From: Microbacterium luteum
GTDB taxonomy: Bacteria > Actinomycetota > Actinomycetes > Actinomycetales > Microbacteriaceae
Length of the DNA: 64,000 nucleotides
Direction of reading: 5' to 3'
NCBI RefSeq assembly: GCF_015277875.1
Contig: NZ_CP063814.1
Coordinates: 682,001 to 746,000 of the forward strand
Shown: positions 9,655-18,614 of the stretch, in pieces
Layout of the letters: every line of letters begins with the position of its first letter
How positions within the stretch are numbered: the stretch's first letter is position 1
Made by a program: the position numbers and the translations under genes
The notes under the pieces: generated by a model
Told to the model about the DNA's origin: nothing
The model's database searches: none
The model's input: only the letters and a program-made list of their open reading frames with translations

Positions 9655-11081
9655 GAATCGGCAACTCCGACTACCGCGACTCCGGACTGGTCTTCCCGGA
9701 AGGCTTCGTCTTCGGTTCTGCCACGGCGTCGTACCAGGTGGAGGGCGGCTTCGACGAGGGCGGTCGAGGGGCCTCGATCTGGGACACCTTCAGCAAGACG
9801 CCCGGAAACGTCTGGAACGGCGACACCGGCGACGTCGCGTGCGATCACTATCACCGCTGGGAGCGCGACCTCGATCTCATGAAGGATCTCGGGCTCGGTG
9901 CGTACCGCTTCTCGATCGCCTGGCCGCGCATCCAGCCGACCGGCACGGGTGCGCCGAATCAGGCGGGCATCGACTTCTACTCCCGGCTCGTCGACGGTCT
10001 GCTCGAGCGCGGAATCCGTCCCGTGGCGACGCTGTACCACTGGGACCTGCCGCAGGCTCTCGAAGACGCCGGAGGGTGGCCGGCCCGCGCGACCGCCGAC
10101 GCGTTCGAGCAGTACGCGGCCGTCATGGGCGCCGCGCTCGGCGATCGCGTCCACACCTGGACCACCCTGAACGAGCCGTGGTGCTCTGCTTACCTCGGAT
10201 ACGGCCAGGGCGGGCACGCACCCGGACGCCGGGAGCCGGCATCCGCCCTCGCCGCCGTGCACCACCTGAATCTCGCCCACGGACGTGCCGTGTCGGCACT
10301 GCGTGAGACGTCGACCGGCGACCCGCAGTACTCCGTGACCCTGAACTTCCACGTGCCGCGCGGACGCGGCGATCGCGCCGAGGAGGCGATCCGACGGGTG
10401 GATGCGCTCGCCAACCGCGCCTTCACCGGTCCCATGCTGCGTGGGGAATATGCGCAGGATCTTGTCGAGGACACCGCGGCGGTCACCGACTGGTCGTTCG
10501 TGCACGACGGCGATCTCGCACAGATCAATCAGCCGATCGACGTGCTCGGCGTCAACTACTACTCCACGGTGACCGTGCAGATGTGGGACGGGGTCGCGGA
10601 GCGGCAGCAGAACGACGGCCACAAGGCCGCCGGCGGCGGCACGGCGTGGCCGGGCAGCGACACGTCGGTGGAGTTCCTCGAGCAGGCCGGGCCGTACACC
10701 GCGATGGGCTGGAACATCGCGCCCGACGGCCTGGAGGAGCTGCTCGTATCGCTGTCGCACCAGTTCCCGGACCAGCCCCTCATGGTCACCGAGAACGGCG
10801 CGGCGTTCGACGACGTGGTCGCCGCCGACGGATCGGTGCCCGATCCGGAGCGGCTGGACTACCTGCGCCGGCACTTCACGGCCGCACACCGCGCGCTGCA
10901 GCGGGGCGTCGACCTGCGCGGCTACTTCGTGTGGTCGCTGCTGGACAACTTCGAGTGGGGCTACGGATACGCCAAGCGCTTCGGCATCGTGCGGGTCGAC
11001 TTCGACACCCTCGAACGCACGGTGAAGGATTCCGGCCACTGGTATCGCCGGCTTGCGAGCACCGGCGTGCTGCCCGAGTGA
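9651..11081 (+). CDS. GH1 beta-glucosidase
   Basis: Retaining beta-glucosidase of 476 residues, expected to release glucose from the exposed beta-1,4-glucan backbone after xylose has been removed. The ATG overlaps the GH31 stop (ATGA); the open frame continues upstream but lacks any family sequence. GH1 signatures are complete. [15 protein letters not shown] is the N-terminal signature, TLNEPW contains the acid/base Glu175, VTENG contains the nucleophile Glu381, and [11 protein letters not shown] sits near the C-terminus. No signal peptide. It is the last gene of the coupled operon, and a 100-base gap follows. Specificity (glucose against galactose or fucose) cannot be settled by eye. Confidence 0.95.
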   Translation: MRIGNSDYRDSGLVFPEGFVFGSATASYQVEGGFDEGGRGASIWDTFSKTPGNVWNGDTGDVACDHYHRWERDLDLMKDLGLGAYRFSIAWPRIQPTGTGAPNQAGIDFYSRLVDGLLERGIRPVATLYHWDLPQALEDAGGWPARATADAFEQYAAVMGAALGDRVHTWTTLNEPWCSAYLGYGQGGHAPGRREPASALAAVHHLNLAHGRAVSALRETSTGDPQYSVTLNFHVPRGRGDRAEEAIRRVDALANRAFTGPMLRGEYAQDLVEDTAAVTDWSFVHDGDLAQINQPIDVLGVNYYSTVTVQMWDGVAERQQNDGHKAAGGGTAWPGSDTSVEFLEQAGPYTAMGWNIAPDGLEELLVSLSHQFPDQPLMVTENGAAFDDVVAADGSVPDPERLDYLRRHFTAAHRALQRGVDLRGYFVWSLLDNFEWGYGYAKRFGIVRVDFDTLERTVKDSGHWYRRLASTGVLPE

Positions 11082-11181
11082 CCACGACGCCCGGGTGAAA
11101 CGGGGCATCGAGGCGGGCGTGTCAACCCCGTGACCGCGCACCTCGACGGCGCGAAGCTGGAATCCACGGAAGGAGACCCGC

Positions 11182-11496
11182 ATGAGCGAGAACGACGAGA
11201 AGAAGGCGTCCGACGACGTCGACCACGTGGCGGTCGGCATCGGCGTGATCGGCGGACACGACATCGGCGAGGCGCCGACCGAATCGGGGTCTGCGGGAGC
11301 CGACGAGGTCTCGGAGGCCGGGGGCGACGTCGACGACGTGGCGAGCATCGTCGCGCAGGTGCGCTCGGATTCCGGCGACGCCTCGCGCGAAGAGGTCGCG
11401 CAGACCCTCCGCGAACGGTTGGGACAGGCGGGCCAGGACCTGTCCGACGAGGAGGTCGACCGGCTGGTCTCGCAGGTGACGACCGGAGACGGATGA
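11182..11496 (+). CDS. small acidic protein with a C-terminal helical module
   Basis: A 104-residue, strongly acidic protein of unknown function. It has a good ribosome-binding site (GGAAGGAG) shortly before ATG 11182. The first half is low-complexity Asp/Glu/Ser/Gly. The last 50 residues look helical and contain LRERLGQAGQDLSDEEVDRL. A very similar module ends the protein encoded at 12192-12638 (VRGRVAQAGLDVSDADIAAL), so the two are paralogues or share a domain. There is no membrane segment, signal peptide or known motif. Neighbouring genes (GNAT, another acidic protein, sbcDC) give no clear role. Confidence 0.7.
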   Translation: MSENDEKKASDDVDHVAVGIGVIGGHDIGEAPTESGSAGADEVSEAGGDVDDVASIVAQVRSDSGDASREEVAQTLRERLGQAGQDLSDEEVDRLVSQVTTGDG

Positions 11497-11566
11497 CCCC
11501 CGGCGCGCAATCTGCGCGCGCGGTGCGAGCCGAGCGTGTTCCGGCGCCGCCGGCCCGCGGCAGGCG

Positions 11567-11578
11567 TACGCTATCGCC
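11567..11578 (+). promoter_or_regulatory. -10 element (TACGCT) for GNAT gene
   Basis: TACGCT ends six bases before GTG 11579, the spacing expected for a leaderless transcript. Confidence 0.5.
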
Positions 11579-11869
11579 GTGACAGACCTGCGCTTCACCC
11601 GACAGAACGACGCTTCGCGCTACACGCTGCACCGCGGCGACGACCTCGTCAGCGTGCTCGACTACCGCGACGACGGCCGGACCGTCGCCCTCACGCGCGC
11701 CTACACCGTGCCGACCTTCCGAGGGCACGGGTACGCGGCCGAGATCGTCGAGCGCGCGGTGGATGACATCGAGAGCACGGGGGACCGCCGGGTGAGCCCG
11801 GTCTGCTGGTACGTCGCCGACTGGTTCGCCGCGCACCCGGCCCGGGCGGGCATCCTGCAGCCGCGCTGA
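11579..11869 (+). CDS. GNAT-family N-acetyltransferase, YjdJ-like
   Basis: A 96-residue minimal GNAT protein of the YjdJ type. The acetyl-CoA pyrophosphate loop is visible as VPTFRGHGYAAEIVERAVDD, near the middle of the chain. These short enzymes are about 90-100 residues, so it is full length. I chose the GTG start because it lies six bases after TACGCT and matches the start architecture of many genes here. An N-acyltransferase role is family knowledge; the acceptor is unknown. Confidence 0.8.
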   Translation: MTDLRFTRQNDASRYTLHRGDDLVSVLDYRDDGRTVALTRAYTVPTFRGHGYAAEIVERAVDDIESTGDRRVSPVCWYVADWFAAHPARAGILQPR

Positions 11870-11955
11870 CGCCTACCCGGCCCGCGCCTGCCGGTCAAGC
11901 CCTCGAGACGCATCCGAGGCACCCGTCACGCTGAAGGGAGACGGAAGGAGTCGGC

Positions 11956-12195
11956 ATGGATGAGGAACGCGACCTGCCGGAGGGCGTCATCGACGCCGAA
12001 CCCGCGGGCGGGTGGGAGAGCGGCGCCGTGGCCGACGGTGAGACCGCCGAGGCCGACCGCGAAGCCACGGGCAGCCCGGACCTCACGCTCGAGCACCAGG
12101 AACCCGACCCGGGTGTCGACGTCGGACCGGTCGAGGGCGCGCAGCCCGACACCGATCCCGACCTCGCCGCAGACGACGAGGAGGAGACCTCGTGA
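11956..12195 (+). CDS. small acidic, probably disordered protein
   Basis: A 79-residue product dominated by Asp, Glu, Pro and Gly with no hydrophobic core, so probably intrinsically disordered. The ATG is preceded by the purine-rich GGAAGGAG. Its stop overlaps the next gene's GTG start (GTGA), so the two are translationally coupled. The function is unknown. It lacks the C-terminal module found in its two acidic neighbours. Confidence 0.6.
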   Translation: MDEERDLPEGVIDAEPAGGWESGAVADGETAEADREATGSPDLTLEHQEPDPGVDVGPVEGAQPDTDPDLAADDEEETS

Positions 12196-12638
12196 GCACC
12201 AGCGGAAACGAGTTCGACGAACCGGGCGTGAACTATCCCGATCGCCGGGATGCGGAAGACGCGAACGACACGACCACCTCGACCGGTGAGGCCGACACCC
12301 GAAGCACCGACTCGCCCTCACCGGCGGGTGCGACCCCGGACGGCCACCACTACGGGCACGATGGCGGACGCGACACGATGACCGTCGATCAGGCGCAGCG
12401 CTCCGGTGCTCTCGACGAGCGCGGCGAGCAGTCCCGCCCCGCGATGTCGGAGAACAATGCCTCCGCGTCGGAGAAGCTCGACGGGCTCGTCGAGCAGATG
12501 CGCGCCGACCTCGCCGGAGAGCCGCTCGCAGCCGTCGAGCATGCCGTGCGCGGCCGCGTCGCGCAAGCCGGCCTCGACGTCTCCGATGCCGACATCGCCG
12601 CTCTCTCGCGGCGGATCGCGAGCGACACCGAGGACTGA
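12192..12638 (+). CDS. hypothetical protein sharing a C-terminal module with the 11182 gene
   Basis: A 148-residue hydrophilic protein. Residues 1 to about 90 are low complexity (Thr, Ser, Asp, Gly, with a His-rich patch GHHYGHDGG-like around the middle). The last 50 or so residues form a helical module containing VRGRVAQAGLDVSDADIAAL, closely matching the end of the protein at 11182-11496. GTG 12192 overlaps the stop of the preceding gene. I do not recognise a function. The SbcD gene follows after 48 bases with its own promoter-like sequence, so co-function with SbcCD is not implied. Confidence 0.65.
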   Translation: MSTSGNEFDEPGVNYPDRRDAEDANDTTTSTGEADTRSTDSPSPAGATPDGHHYGHDGGRDTMTVDQAQRSGALDERGEQSRPAMSENNASASEKLDGLVEQMRADLAGEPLAAVEHAVRGRVAQAGLDVSDADIAALSRRIASDTED

Positions 12639-12674
12639 GCGGAGCGCCTCGACGACCGTGTCGGAGGGTCGATC

Positions 12675-12686
12675 TACCCTGTCGGC
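12675..12686 (+). promoter_or_regulatory. -10 element (TACCCT) for sbcD
   Basis: TACCCT ends six bases before the sbcD ATG, the leaderless arrangement seen repeatedly in this window. Confidence 0.5.
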
Positions 12687-13841
12687 ATGCGCATCCTGCA
12701 CACCTCCGACTGGCACATCGGGCGATCCTTCCACGGTCACTCGACGCTCGATGCGCTGCGCGGCGTGCTGGAACACCTCGTCGAGCAGGTGCGCGAGCAC
12801 GACGTCGACGTCGTGATCGTCGCCGGCGACGTGTTCGACTCTGCGGCACCGGCGGCGGCGTGCTACACGCTCCTCAGCGACGCGCTGCGCGGCCTGGCCG
12901 ACACCGGCGCGCACGTGATCGTCACCAGCGGCAACCACGACTCGGCGGCACGCCTCGGATTCCAGGCAGGGCTTCTGCGTGAGGGCATCCACGTGCTCAC
13001 CGACCCGCTGAGACTCGACGACCCGGTCGTGATCGACGATGCGGACGGACCCGTGCGCTTCTACGGCATCCCGTACCTCGAGCCGGGCATCGTCCGCCAC
13101 GTGTGGCCGGGCGCCGTGATGCGTACGCAGGCCGATGCGATCGACCATGCCATGAGCCTCGTGCGGGCCGACCTGCAGGAGCATCCGGCCCGCAGCGTCG
13201 TGATCTCGCACTGCTTCACCGCCGGCGTCGAGCCGACTCCGGGCGTGGAGCGCGAGATCCGCCAGGGGAGCCTCGATGTGGTGCCGCTGTCGAGCTTCGA
13301 CGGCGTCGACTACGTCGCCCTCGGCCACATCCACGGCCGGCAGCAGCTCGCGCCCACGGTGCGCTACGCCGGGGCGCCGCTGCATTACAGCTTCGGTGAG
13401 GGGGCGAAGCCGCGCGGATCATGGCTCATCGACATGGATGCCGCGGGCGAGGTCGCGGCGACGTGGCTCGACCTTCCGATCCCGCGCCGTCTGGTGACCC
13501 TTCGTGCGACGTTCGACGAGCTGCTCGAGGCGGAGGACTACGAGGCCCACGTCGACGCCTGGGTGTGCGCGCAGTACACCGACGCGACGCCGCAGATCGA
13601 CGCGATGCGCCGCCTGCTCGCCCGCTTCCCGTTCTGCGCGACGGTCATGCACACTCCGGCGACACCGGCCGCGGATGCCTCCGGCGGATACGCGCGCCGG
13701 GTGCGCGCGGTACGCAGCGATGCGGAGCTCGTCGACGCCTTCCTCGCGCACGTGCGCGACGGCGAGGGCGCGAGCGAGCTCGAGCACGAGCTCATCCGCG
13801 ACATCATCGACCAGCGCAGCCTCGCGGAGGCGACGGCGTGA
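12687..13841 (+). CDS. sbcD: SbcD, nuclease subunit of SbcCD
   Basis: Mre11-type metallophosphoesterase of 384 residues. With SbcC it cleaves hairpins and protein-blocked DNA ends and limits inverted-repeat instability. The metal-binding motifs are complete: ILHTSDWHIG at the N-terminus, VVIVAGDVFDSAAP near residue 50, TSGNHDS near residue 83, ISHCF and ALGHIHGRQ. The start at ATG 12687 places HTSDWH at residue 5, as is usual. Its stop overlaps the sbcC start (GTGA). The C-terminal capping domain is present, so it looks functional. Confidence 0.95.
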   Translation: MRILHTSDWHIGRSFHGHSTLDALRGVLEHLVEQVREHDVDVVIVAGDVFDSAAPAAACYTLLSDALRGLADTGAHVIVTSGNHDSAARLGFQAGLLREGIHVLTDPLRLDDPVVIDDADGPVRFYGIPYLEPGIVRHVWPGAVMRTQADAIDHAMSLVRADLQEHPARSVVISHCFTAGVEPTPGVEREIRQGSLDVVPLSSFDGVDYVALGHIHGRQQLAPTVRYAGAPLHYSFGEGAKPRGSWLIDMDAAGEVAATWLDLPIPRRLVTLRATFDELLEAEDYEAHVDAWVCAQYTDATPQIDAMRRLLARFPFCATVMHTPATPAADASGGYARRVRAVRSDAELVDAFLAHVRDGEGASELEHELIRDIIDQRSLAEATA

Positions 13842-16834
13842 GACTGCACCGTCTCGAACTCGAGGGGTTCGGGCCGTTCCGCGACCGCCAGGTGGTCGAC
13901 TTCGACGCCTACGAGGGCGACGGCATCTTCCTCATCACCGGTAGAACCGGTGCCGGCAAGTCGAGCGTGCTCGACGGCGTGTGCTTCGCGCTCTACGGCT
14001 CTGCCCCGCGCTACGACGGCGCCGAGAAGCGACTGCGCAGCGACCACTGCGCTCCCGAGGATCCGACCCGCGTGAGCGTGGAGTTCACCGTCGGCGATCG
14101 CCGATGGAAGGTCACCCGATCCCCGGAATACCAGCGGCCGAAGAAGCGCGGCGAGGGCTTCACGACGCTCGCTCCCGACGCGCACCTCGACGAGTACGTC
14201 GAGGGCGAGTGGATCGGGCGGCAGCGCGGTCCCCGCAACGTCGCGCTCGAGCTCGACGAGATCGTGGGGCTCAGCCAGCAGCAGTTCCTCCAGGTCATCC
14301 TGCTCGCCCAGAACCGCTTCGCGGAGTTCCTGCTCGCCAAGAACGACGAACGGCAGCGGCTGCTGCGAACCCTCTTCGGCACGAAGACCTACGAGGATTA
14401 TCAGAATGCGCTCGAGCAGCGCCGTCGAGACGGCGAACGCGCGCTGTCGACGGCGCTCGAGACGGCCGTCGTGCTCCTCGACGAAGCCGAGCGCGTCGCC
14501 GACGATCTGTGGCGCGATGACGACACCGACGGCGCCGAGGCGGCCGATGTCACGGCGCGAGCGGCGCTCGCCGCTCGTGCGCAGGCTCGTCTGGACTACC
14601 GTGCCGACGCGCTCGTGCGCGAGCGCGACGACGCCGACGCCGCGCACCGCGCTGCCGAGGCCGCGCACACGGCCCGTCGTGGGTTGCGGGAACGCCACGA
14701 TGCACGTGCGCGAGCGCGGCAGGCGCTCGTGCACCTCGAGGCACGTGCGCAGGAGATCGCCGACCAGCGGCACCGCCGCGATCGAGCCGCGGACGCGGAA
14801 GCGCTGCGTGCCTCGATCGACGCCGCAGACGCGGCGCACCGGACCGCGGCGGCGGCCGCAGCCGCGTGGCGCGGTGCGCAAGGTGAGTGGACTCGGCTGG
14901 GTGAGGCGGAGGCCGACGACGCCGGCCTCGCGGCGATCATCGAGCAGTGCACGGGAGAGATCGCCGTCGCGGAGAGCGCCGCGGACGACGAGGCGGCCCT
15001 CCCCGGGCTCGTCGCGCGCCTCACCACCGCGCGCGAGCGCCTCGACGAGCTCGACGGGCTCCTCGCGACGATCGACGCGGGCCGGGCCGAACTGCCGGTG
15101 CGTCTCGCGCAACTCGAGGCCGATCTGGCGGCCGCGACCGAAGCGGCCGGGGCACGCGACGCTCTCGCCGAACGGCGCGCCACGATCGCAGCGCGCCTCG
15201 ATTCCGCCGCCACCCTCGATCGGCGCGCCGCCGACCTTCGCGCCGCAGAGGGCGCCCACGCCGAGGCGCTGGGCCTGCTCGAATCGGCCACCGCCGCCGT
15301 GCGAGCGCTGCTGCGTCGCCGTCTCGACGGCCATGCCGGAGAGCTCGCCACCGGCCTCGTCGCGGGTGAGCCCTGCGCCGTGTGCGGATCACGTGAGCAT
15401 CCGGCTCCCGCGGTCGGTGCCGACGAGCCCGTGAGCGACGAGGACATCGCCGCGGCGGAGACGCGTCACGCGGCGGCCCTCGACGCCGAGCGCGACGCGG
15501 CGACCGCTGCGTCGGATGCGCGGGCAGCCGTCGCCGAGGTGCGCGGCGCCGTCGGCGACGCCACCGTCGACTCGCTCACCGCAGATCTCGAACGCGCCGA
15601 CCTTGACCTGGGCCTGGCCGACGCGGCCGACACGCGACGTCGGGAGTTGTCCGAGCAGCGCCGCGGCCTCGTGGAAGCCGACGCGCAGGCGGCGGCCGAA
15701 CGGGAGCTGCTCGTCGCGGATGCGGTGGCACGGCGGCAGGAGATCGCCGTCGCCGACCAGGAGCTGGCGCAGACGCGCCGACGCGTCGACGCTGCCCGGG
15801 GTGAGCACGACAGCGTCGCGTCGCGACTGGCCGCCGCGCGCCGGCGGCGCAGCGCCGCCGAGGCGCTGCGCACGGCCTCGCGCGAGCACCTCGCGAGCGT
15901 CGACGCGGAGTCGGTCGCTCGTCGCGACATCGATGGCCGGCTCACCGAGAGCGGCTTCGAGTCGGTCGACGATGCCCGTGCGGCGCTGCTGCCGGCATCG
16001 GAGCGCCGAGACCTCGACGCGGCCGTGACGGATCACGACGTGCAGCTGCGGAGCGAGCGCGACAGACTCCGCGAGTTGGAACTCGAACTCGCCGGCGTCG
16101 GCGACGAACCGATCGACACCGACGAGACCGCGACCGCCCTCGGCCAGGCGCGAGACCGATGGAGCGCGGCCGTCGACGCGGCGGCCGCCGCGACGCAGCG
16201 CCGGGAGCGGCTGGCCGATCTCCGCGGCCGTGCCGGCGGAGCTCTCGCGGCCACGTCGGATCTGGCACAGGAGCAGGCAGTGATCGCGCGGCTCGCGAAC
16301 ACCGTGGCGGGCCGCGCCCCCAACACCCACCGCATGTCGCTGGAATCCTTCGTGCTCGCCGCCGAGCTGGAGGAGATCGTCGAGGCGGCCAACCTGCGCC
16401 TGTCCGAGATGTCATCCGGTCGCTACACGCTCCGGCACAGCGATGCCGTCGCGGCCCGCGGCGCATCCAGCGGTCTCGGCCTCACCGTGCTCGACGCACA
16501 CACCGGACAGGCCCGTCCCGCGCAGTCGCTGTCGGGCGGGGAGACCTTCCTCGCCTCGCTGGCTCTCGCGCTCGGTCTCGCCGAAGTGGTCACATCCCGC
16601 TCGGGCGGGGTCCGCCTGGACACCCTCTTCATCGACGAGGGCTTCGGTTCCCTCGACGCCGAGACGCTCGACCTCGCGATGCGCACGCTCGACGAGCTCC
16701 GCCAGGGCGGACGCACCGTGGGCCTCATCAGCCACGTCGCGGCCATGAAGGAGCAGATCCCCGCGCAGCTGGTCGTGGAAGCCACCCGCGAGGGGCCCAG
16801 CACGCTGCGGCAGGGTGTGGCCTCGATCACGTGA
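13838..16834 (+). CDS. sbcC: SbcC, ATPase subunit of SbcCD
   Basis: Rad50/SMC-type ATPase of 998 residues, partner of SbcD. GTG 13838 overlaps the sbcD stop. The Walker A loop is GRTGAGKSS (residues 35-43). A long Ala/Arg/Glu-rich coiled coil then runs out to the zinc hook CAVC (residues 513-516), almost exactly mid-chain, and back. The C-terminal ATPase half has the signature SLSGGETFLASLALALGLAE and the Walker B segment TLFIDEGFGSLD. All functional elements are intact. The unusual Ala richness of the coiled coil reflects the high GC content. Confidence 0.95.
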   Translation: MRLHRLELEGFGPFRDRQVVDFDAYEGDGIFLITGRTGAGKSSVLDGVCFALYGSAPRYDGAEKRLRSDHCAPEDPTRVSVEFTVGDRRWKVTRSPEYQRPKKRGEGFTTLAPDAHLDEYVEGEWIGRQRGPRNVALELDEIVGLSQQQFLQVILLAQNRFAEFLLAKNDERQRLLRTLFGTKTYEDYQNALEQRRRDGERALSTALETAVVLLDEAERVADDLWRDDDTDGAEAADVTARAALAARAQARLDYRADALVRERDDADAAHRAAEAAHTARRGLRERHDARARARQALVHLEARAQEIADQRHRRDRAADAEALRASIDAADAAHRTAAAAAAAWRGAQGEWTRLGEAEADDAGLAAIIEQCTGEIAVAESAADDEAALPGLVARLTTARERLDELDGLLATIDAGRAELPVRLAQLEADLAAATEAAGARDALAERRATIAARLDSAATLDRRAADLRAAEGAHAEALGLLESATAAVRALLRRRLDGHAGELATGLVAGEPCAVCGSREHPAPAVGADEPVSDEDIAAAETRHAAALDAERDAATAASDARAAVAEVRGAVGDATVDSLTADLERADLDLGLADAADTRRRELSEQRRGLVEADAQAAAERELLVADAVARRQEIAVADQELAQTRRRVDAARGEHDSVASRLAAARRRRSAAEALRTASREHLASVDAESVARRDIDGRLTESGFESVDDARAALLPASERRDLDAAVTDHDVQLRSERDRLRELELELAGVGDEPIDTDETATALGQARDRWSAAVDAAAAATQRRERLADLRGRAGGALAATSDLAQEQAVIARLANTVAGRAPNTHRMSLESFVLAAELEEIVEAANLRLSEMSSGRYTLRHSDAVAARGASSGLGLTVLDAHTGQARPAQSLSGGETFLASLALALGLAEVVTSRSGGVRLDTLFIDEGFGSLDAETLDLAMRTLDELRQGGRTVGLISHVAAMKEQIPAQLVVEATREGPSTLRQGVASIT

Positions 16835-16850
16835 TGCGGCTCCCGGCACG

Positions 16851-16863
16851 TAGGCTGGAGGAC
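16851..16863 (+). promoter_or_regulatory. -10 element (TAGGCT) for the small membrane protein
   Basis: TAGGCT ends seven bases before ATG 16864, just after the sbcC stop, so the small gene probably has its own leaderless promoter. Confidence 0.5.
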
Positions 16864-17037
16864 ATGACCAAAAGCACGATCTGGACCATTCTCGGCGTCA
16901 TCGCGGCGGTGGTCATCGCCTGGATCCTCGTCGAGTTCGTCTTCACGGCGATCGTCTTCTTGTTCAAGCTCGTCATCGTCGCGATCGTGGCGCTCGTCGT
17001 CTTCTTCCTCCTCCGCGCCGCCTTCTCGCGGTCGTAG
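16864..17037 (+). CDS. 57-residue membrane protein
   Basis: A very small protein with two almost continuous hydrophobic segments (residues 8-28 and 30-52), rich in Val, Ile, Phe and Leu, ending RAAFSRS. It probably forms a membrane hairpin. ATG 16864 is seven bases after TAGGCT, which supports this start over the longer open frame. The function is unknown. It converges on the FAD oxidoreductase gene with nine bases between the stops. Confidence 0.7.
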   Translation: MTKSTIWTILGVIAAVVIAWILVEFVFTAIVFLFKLVIVAIVALVVFFLLRAAFSRS

Positions 17038-17046
17038 GCTTCGCGG

Positions 17047-18504
17047 TCAGCCGAAGAGATCGTCGAGCGAGACCGGCACGCCGGTCCGATCGGTGAGCGC
17101 CTGGCGGGCGGCGCGCCATCCGGGCATGCCCGTGACCCCCGGCCCCGGCGGCGTCGACGCCGACGCGAGGTACACACCGGGCATCGGTGTGCGCCACGGC
17201 GTGCGTGAGACGACCGGGCGGCGTACCGCCTGCGCGAGGGTGAACGCGCCGCCGAGGATGTCGCCGTCGATGTCCGACGGGTTCACGCGGGAGCGCTCGG
17301 CGGCCGTCACCGCATGCGAGGCCCGCACGAGGCGACGGAATCCCGGCGCGAACCGCTCGACCTGTCGGGTCACCGGCTCCGTCGGATCGAGCGTCGACGC
17401 CGGCGGCACGTGGATGTAGGCCCACAGCACATGCGTGCCGTCCGGGGCGCGCGAGGAGTCGACCACGGTGGGCTGCACGGCGAGCACGTACGGATGCTCG
17501 GGGATCCGGCCGGCTGCCACCGCGTTCTCACCTGCCTCGACCTCTGCCCGTGTGCCGCCGAGGTGCACCGTGGGGGCGCGTTCGACGTCGGCCGCCGCCC
17601 ATGGCACGGGGCCGTCCAGAGCGAAATCGACCTTCGCGGCCGCCGACCCGTGCCGGTAGGCGCGGATCGCGCGGGCATAGCGGTCGGGGATGTCCGGGTG
17701 GGTCAGCAGCAGCCGTGGGGCGGTGTCCAGCAGCAGCAGGTCGCCGGCGCCCGGGTCGCCCCAATCCAGGTCGGCGAGGCTTCGCACGTGAGACCCCGTC
17801 TCGACGCTGCCACCGTGTGCTCTCAGGTCGTCGGCGAGCGCGTCGGCGATCCGCTGTGCTCCACCGCGCGGGAGAGACCACCCTTCGGGGGTGTGTGCGT
17901 GCGCGGCGAGGAACAGGCCGGAAGCGGCAGCGGCCAGGGAAGGGAGAGGGGTGTTCCCGTGCGCGAGCACGCCCGCGAGCAGAGCCTGGACGTCGGCGGA
18001 GAACGTCGTCTGCCCGGCCTTCGTGCCCGTCAGAAGCATCCCTGCTCCGAACCCCGCCATCACGAGGGGATGACGCGGCACCCGCAGGAGCTGGTCGCCG
18101 GTGACCGCCACCAGCTCGTGGATGCGACGGGACAACGGCTCGATCAGCCTGCGGTAGGCGGCACCTCCGGCCCCGAGATCGTCCACCGTGCGGTCGAGGT
18201 CATGCCACGCGATCGCCGCCCGTCCGCCGTCGAGCGGCTGCGCGTAGGAGGCCTCCGGCGTGATCCACTCGATGCGCTCGCCGAGCCCGAACGCGCGGAA
18301 GAACGGCGAGCTTCGCGCCGCCGGATGCACCGCCGACCCGACGTCGTGCCGCACCCCGGGCAGGGTGAGGCCGGCCGTGCGCACGCCGCCGCCGATGGCA
18401 CTCGAGGCCTCGAGCACGTGGACGTCGTAGCCGGCGCGCGCGAGCGAGACCGCCGCGGCGAGCCCGTTCGGGCCGCTGCCCACGACCGTCGCACGCCTCG
18501 CCAT
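17047..18504 (-). CDS. FAD-dependent oxidoreductase, phytoene-desaturase-like
   Basis: Flavoprotein of 485 residues in the CrtI/phytoene dehydrogenase superfamily (COG1233). The dinucleotide-binding fold is at the N-terminus: VVGSGPNGLAAAVSLARAGY followed by VLEAS and IGGGVRT. The C-terminal FAD signature is present around GVYLASASTPPGPGVTGMPG. The start at ATG 18504 puts the glycine loop at residue 8; a longer open frame upstream adds 14 unrelated residues. There are no carotenoid genes nearby, so I would not call it a carotenoid enzyme. Substrate unknown. Confidence 0.85.
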   Translation of the reverse strand: MARRATVVGSGPNGLAAAVSLARAGYDVHVLEASSAIGGGVRTAGLTLPGVRHDVGSAVHPAARSSPFFRAFGLGERIEWITPEASYAQPLDGGRAAIAWHDLDRTVDDLGAGGAAYRRLIEPLSRRIHELVAVTGDQLLRVPRHPLVMAGFGAGMLLTGTKAGQTTFSADVQALLAGVLAHGNTPLPSLAAAASGLFLAAHAHTPEGWSLPRGGAQRIADALADDLRAHGGSVETGSHVRSLADLDWGDPGAGDLLLLDTAPRLLLTHPDIPDRYARAIRAYRHGSAAAKVDFALDGPVPWAAADVERAPTVHLGGTRAEVEAGENAVAAGRIPEHPYVLAVQPTVVDSSRAPDGTHVLWAYIHVPPASTLDPTEPVTRQVERFAPGFRRLVRASHAVTAAERSRVNPSDIDGDILGGAFTLAQAVRRPVVSRTPWRTPMPGVYLASASTPPGPGVTGMPGWRAARQALTDRTGVPVSLDDLFG

Positions 18505-18516
18505 GGCCCCAGTGTG
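18505..18516 (-). promoter_or_regulatory. -10-like element (CACACT) for the FAD oxidoreductase
   Basis: On the minus strand CACACT ends six bases before the ATG. It keeps the A2 and T6 positions of the common hexamer but not T1, so it is weaker than the others. Confidence 0.35.
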
Positions 18517-18614
18517 GCACTGCTCCGAAGCGGTGATCTCGCCCACGCGCCGGGACGACGGTTCCTTCCCGCGACCCGGCGCGGCAGGATGGAGGCATCG
18601 AGCGAGGAGGTCTC

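Noticed and set aside
11087..11122. Hairpin after the GH1 gene (ACGCCC with GGGCGT)
   Set aside because: Only six pairs with a long loop and no T tract; chance is likely at this GC content.
13421..13837. N-terminal extension of sbcC upstream of 13838
   Set aside because: It lies inside sbcD in another frame, and SbcC homologues begin at MRLHRLEL, which follows the overlapping GTG.
17047..18504. Carotenoid phytoene desaturase
   Set aside because: It belongs to the superfamily, but no crtB, crtE or cyclase genes are nearby, so only a general FAD oxidoreductase call is justified.
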